13,955 nucleotides of DNA from Oscillospiraceae bacterium (lineage in GTDB: Bacteria > Bacillota > Clostridia > Oscillospirales > Oscillospiraceae), in NCBI GenBank assembly GCA_904501855.1, contig CAJGCI010000033.1, positions 1 through 13,955 on the forward strand, given 5' to 3'. Of this stretch, positions 12,833-13,955 are shown piece by piece; within the stretch, counting starts at the first letter, position 1, and each line of letters starts with the position of its first letter. The position numbers and the translations under genes are program-made. Under the pieces are notes generated by a model. It was given only the letters and a program-made list of their open reading frames with translations, was not told the DNA's origin and did not search any database.

Positions 12833-13280
12833 TCAACTGGATGAACGGCAGGAGCAAATCGTTCTCAAGATCGAGCATAACGGCTGCTGGTTTGCCTTCT
12901 GGGCACTGCTCGTCGCCCTGATCGTAGAACAGTTTATTTTCGGTTTCGATTTCAAATACATTGCCGGTGAGTGGATCATCTTCATGATCCTGGCGGTCTA
13001 TCTCTGCAGTGCCTGTCTGAAAAACGGCATCTGGGACCGTCATCTCAAAGCCAACGGAAAGACCAATCTTATCGTATCCGCTGTCGCAGCCGTCGCCTTT
13101 GGTGTCGTTATGGCTGTCGGCAGTGCCGTCCGGTATCCGGGACATCTTGCGGGATCTCTGGCAGGTGGACTGATCGGCGCGGTCTGCGTCTTTGTACTCA
13201 TCTTTGTGTGCCTGAGCATCCTGGCCCGGTCCTATCGGAAACGGCAGCAGGAAATGGAACAGGAGCCGGAGGACGAGTGA
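12819..13280 (+). CDS. Four-helix membrane protein of unknown function, coupled to the Xre regulator
   Basis: A 153-residue protein with four predicted membrane segments at about 23-43, 50-68, 83-103 and 112-136. A charged N-terminus (MDKRNQLDERQEQ) and a charged C-terminal tail (RKRQQEMEQEPEDE) are both likely in the cytoplasm. I do not recognise the family with certainty; small 'DUF' membrane proteins placed after YozG-like Xre regulators in Bacillota are the nearest type. The ATG at 12819 has GGGAGG seven to twelve bases upstream, within the xre gene, and is preferred over an in-frame ATG at 12795 with no SD. The 14-base overlap points to translational coupling. It may sense a membrane state for the regulator or be its only target; neither is shown by sequence. 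Confidence 0.83.
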   Translation: MDKRNQLDERQEQIVLKIEHNGCWFAFWALLVALIVEQFIFGFDFKYIAGEWIIFMILAVYLCSACLKNGIWDRHLKANGKTNLIVSAVAAVAFGVVMAVGSAVRYPGHLAGSLAGGLIGAVCVFVLIFVCLSILARSYRKRQQEMEQEPEDE

Positions 13281-13319
13281 GAGCATCCGGCACAACGGAA
13301 ATAAATCAACAAAAAACAA

Positions 13320-13357
13320 TCCCGGGAAAGCAAACGCTTTCCCGGGACTCATTTTTT
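13320..13357. terminator. Bidirectional intrinsic terminator
   Basis: TCCCGGGAAAGC (13320-13331) pairs perfectly with GCTTTCCCGGGA (13336-13347) around the tetraloop AAAC. A T run lies at 13352-13357 on the plus strand; on the minus strand GTTTTTTGTTGATTT follows the stem. It ends both the xre/membrane operon and the minus-strand dehydrogenase gene. Confidence 0.92.
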
Positions 13358-13373
13358 ATGTTGTTTGAGATCC

Positions 13374-13955
13374 TCAGCAGAGGCCGGCAAATTCCTCATA
13401 GAACTGCTCCGAGCGGCTGCGGGTGGCGGGGGGAGCACTGTCCAGCTTCCGGTCGGCGATGTCCAGGATCACTTCCGGCCGTACCCAGGGACGGTCCTGG
13501 ATGCAGCTGGATTCCTCATGGGTCAGGTATCCTTTGTAGGCGGTCAGGCCGCGGCGGAGGAATCCGTCCCGGGCACAGGCCTCGGCCACGCCGTTTTTCG
13601 CGATGCTGCGGAAATGGGGCAGGACAGAGGCGGCATAGGCCACGGAGGTGGAACCGGCGATGGCACCGGGGATGTTGTCCACGCAGTAGTGGACAACGCC
13701 TTCCTCGATATACATGGGATCCTCATGGGTGGTGGGATGGAAGGTCTCGATGACGCCGTAGTCATTGGAGATGTCCACGATGACGGAGCCCTTGTGCATG
13801 GACTGCACCATCTTGCGGTCGATAAGGAACTCCTTGGCATCTTTGGGCCAGCGGACACAGTTGACCACCATGTCCACTTGCGGCAGGAGCTTCTGGATGT
13901 TGTAGCGGTTGGAGATGAAGGTGGAGATCTCTCCGTGATAATGCTCGGTAATCTC
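13374..13955 (-). CDS. Alanine dehydrogenase / transhydrogenase-family oxidoreductase, C-terminal part
   Basis: Open to the window edge; 193 C-terminal residues are visible and the N-terminal part, including the first NAD-binding glycine motif, is missing. The reading begins EITEHYHGEISTFISNR and continues with QVDMVVNCVRWPK. SVIVDIS and IETFHPTTHEDP follow, then VVHYCVDNIPGA, which corresponds to the conserved H-x-x-(V)-x-N-x-PGA segment of the alanine dehydrogenase/PNT family after the Rossmann domain. The wording (D before NIPGA, VLPHF at the end of the domain) departs from typical Ald. It could be N5-(carboxyethyl)ornithine synthase or another opine/amino acid dehydrogenase of this family. 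The tail of about 50 residues (RPWVRPEVILDIADRK onward) is longer than in standard Ald. It ends 17 bases from the bidirectional terminator. Confidence 0.75.
   Translation of the reverse strand, partial: EITEHYHGEISTFISNRYNIQKLLPQVDMVVNCVRWPKDAKEFLIDRKMVQSMHKGSVIVDISNDYGVIETFHPTTHEDPMYIEEGVVHYCVDNIPGAIAGSTSVAYAASVLPHFRSIAKNGVAEACARDGFLRRGLTAYKGYLTHEESSCIQDRPWVRPEVILDIADRKLDSAPPATRSRSEQFYEEFAGLC

Overview
The window looks like a chromosomal segment of an anaerobic, moderately GC-rich member of the Bacillota. The evidence is the strong AGGAG-type ribosome binding sites, the [4Fe-4S]-type PurF, the ECF-type vitamin transporter, the PF06541-type membrane protein, and sigma-A-like promoters in short AT-rich gaps. 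The protein sequences feel closest to gut Lachnospiraceae/Erysipelotrichaceae, but I cannot place it more exactly. No tRNA, rRNA, CRISPR array, transposase or phage gene is visible.

Region 1 (1-5102, plus strand) is a thiol and amino-acid sulfur block. It holds the end of metY (O-acetylhomoserine sulfhydrylase), cysK (cysteine synthase), two different glutamate-cysteine-ligase-fold enzymes whose genes overlap by 4 bases, and a class II amidotransferase-fold protein with Cys2 as predicted nucleophile, overlapping the previous gene by 31 bases. There is no glutathione synthetase and no EgtB or EgtD. The block therefore looks like an unassigned gamma-glutamyl pathway: put a gamma-glutamyl group on, then take it off. 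It ends in a GC-rich hairpin followed by a T tract.

Region 2 (5233-9705, plus strand) is a sulfur-transfer block. It holds an MnmA-type tRNA thiouridylase with an unusual CxxC, an ECF S-component, an E1-like MoeB/ThiF enzyme, a three-domain rhodanese-TusA-DsrE fusion and a TPR protein. The enzymes for moving persulfide sulfur to a thiolated product are present. No cysteine desulfurase and no ThiS/MoaD-type carrier is in view.

Region 3 (9717-10860) holds a perfect inverted repeat that overlaps a good promoter, a five-helix membrane protein with a long charged C-terminal tail, and a bidirectional terminator.

Region 4 (10861-13373) has purF on the minus strand, with a structured leader (intrinsic terminator, then an SD-sequestering hairpin). 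It diverges from a two-gene operon of a small Xre-type repressor and a four-helix membrane protein. The 304-base gap between them carries promoters on both strands and a likely Xre operator. A second bidirectional terminator separates this from region 5 (13374-13955, minus strand), the C-terminal part of an alanine dehydrogenase/transhydrogenase-family enzyme that runs off the window.

The strongest candidates for something undescribed are the double glutamate-cysteine-ligase plus amidotransferase module and the E1/rhodanese-TusA-DsrE/MnmA sulfur relay. The two lie next to each other and downstream of cysteine biosynthesis.
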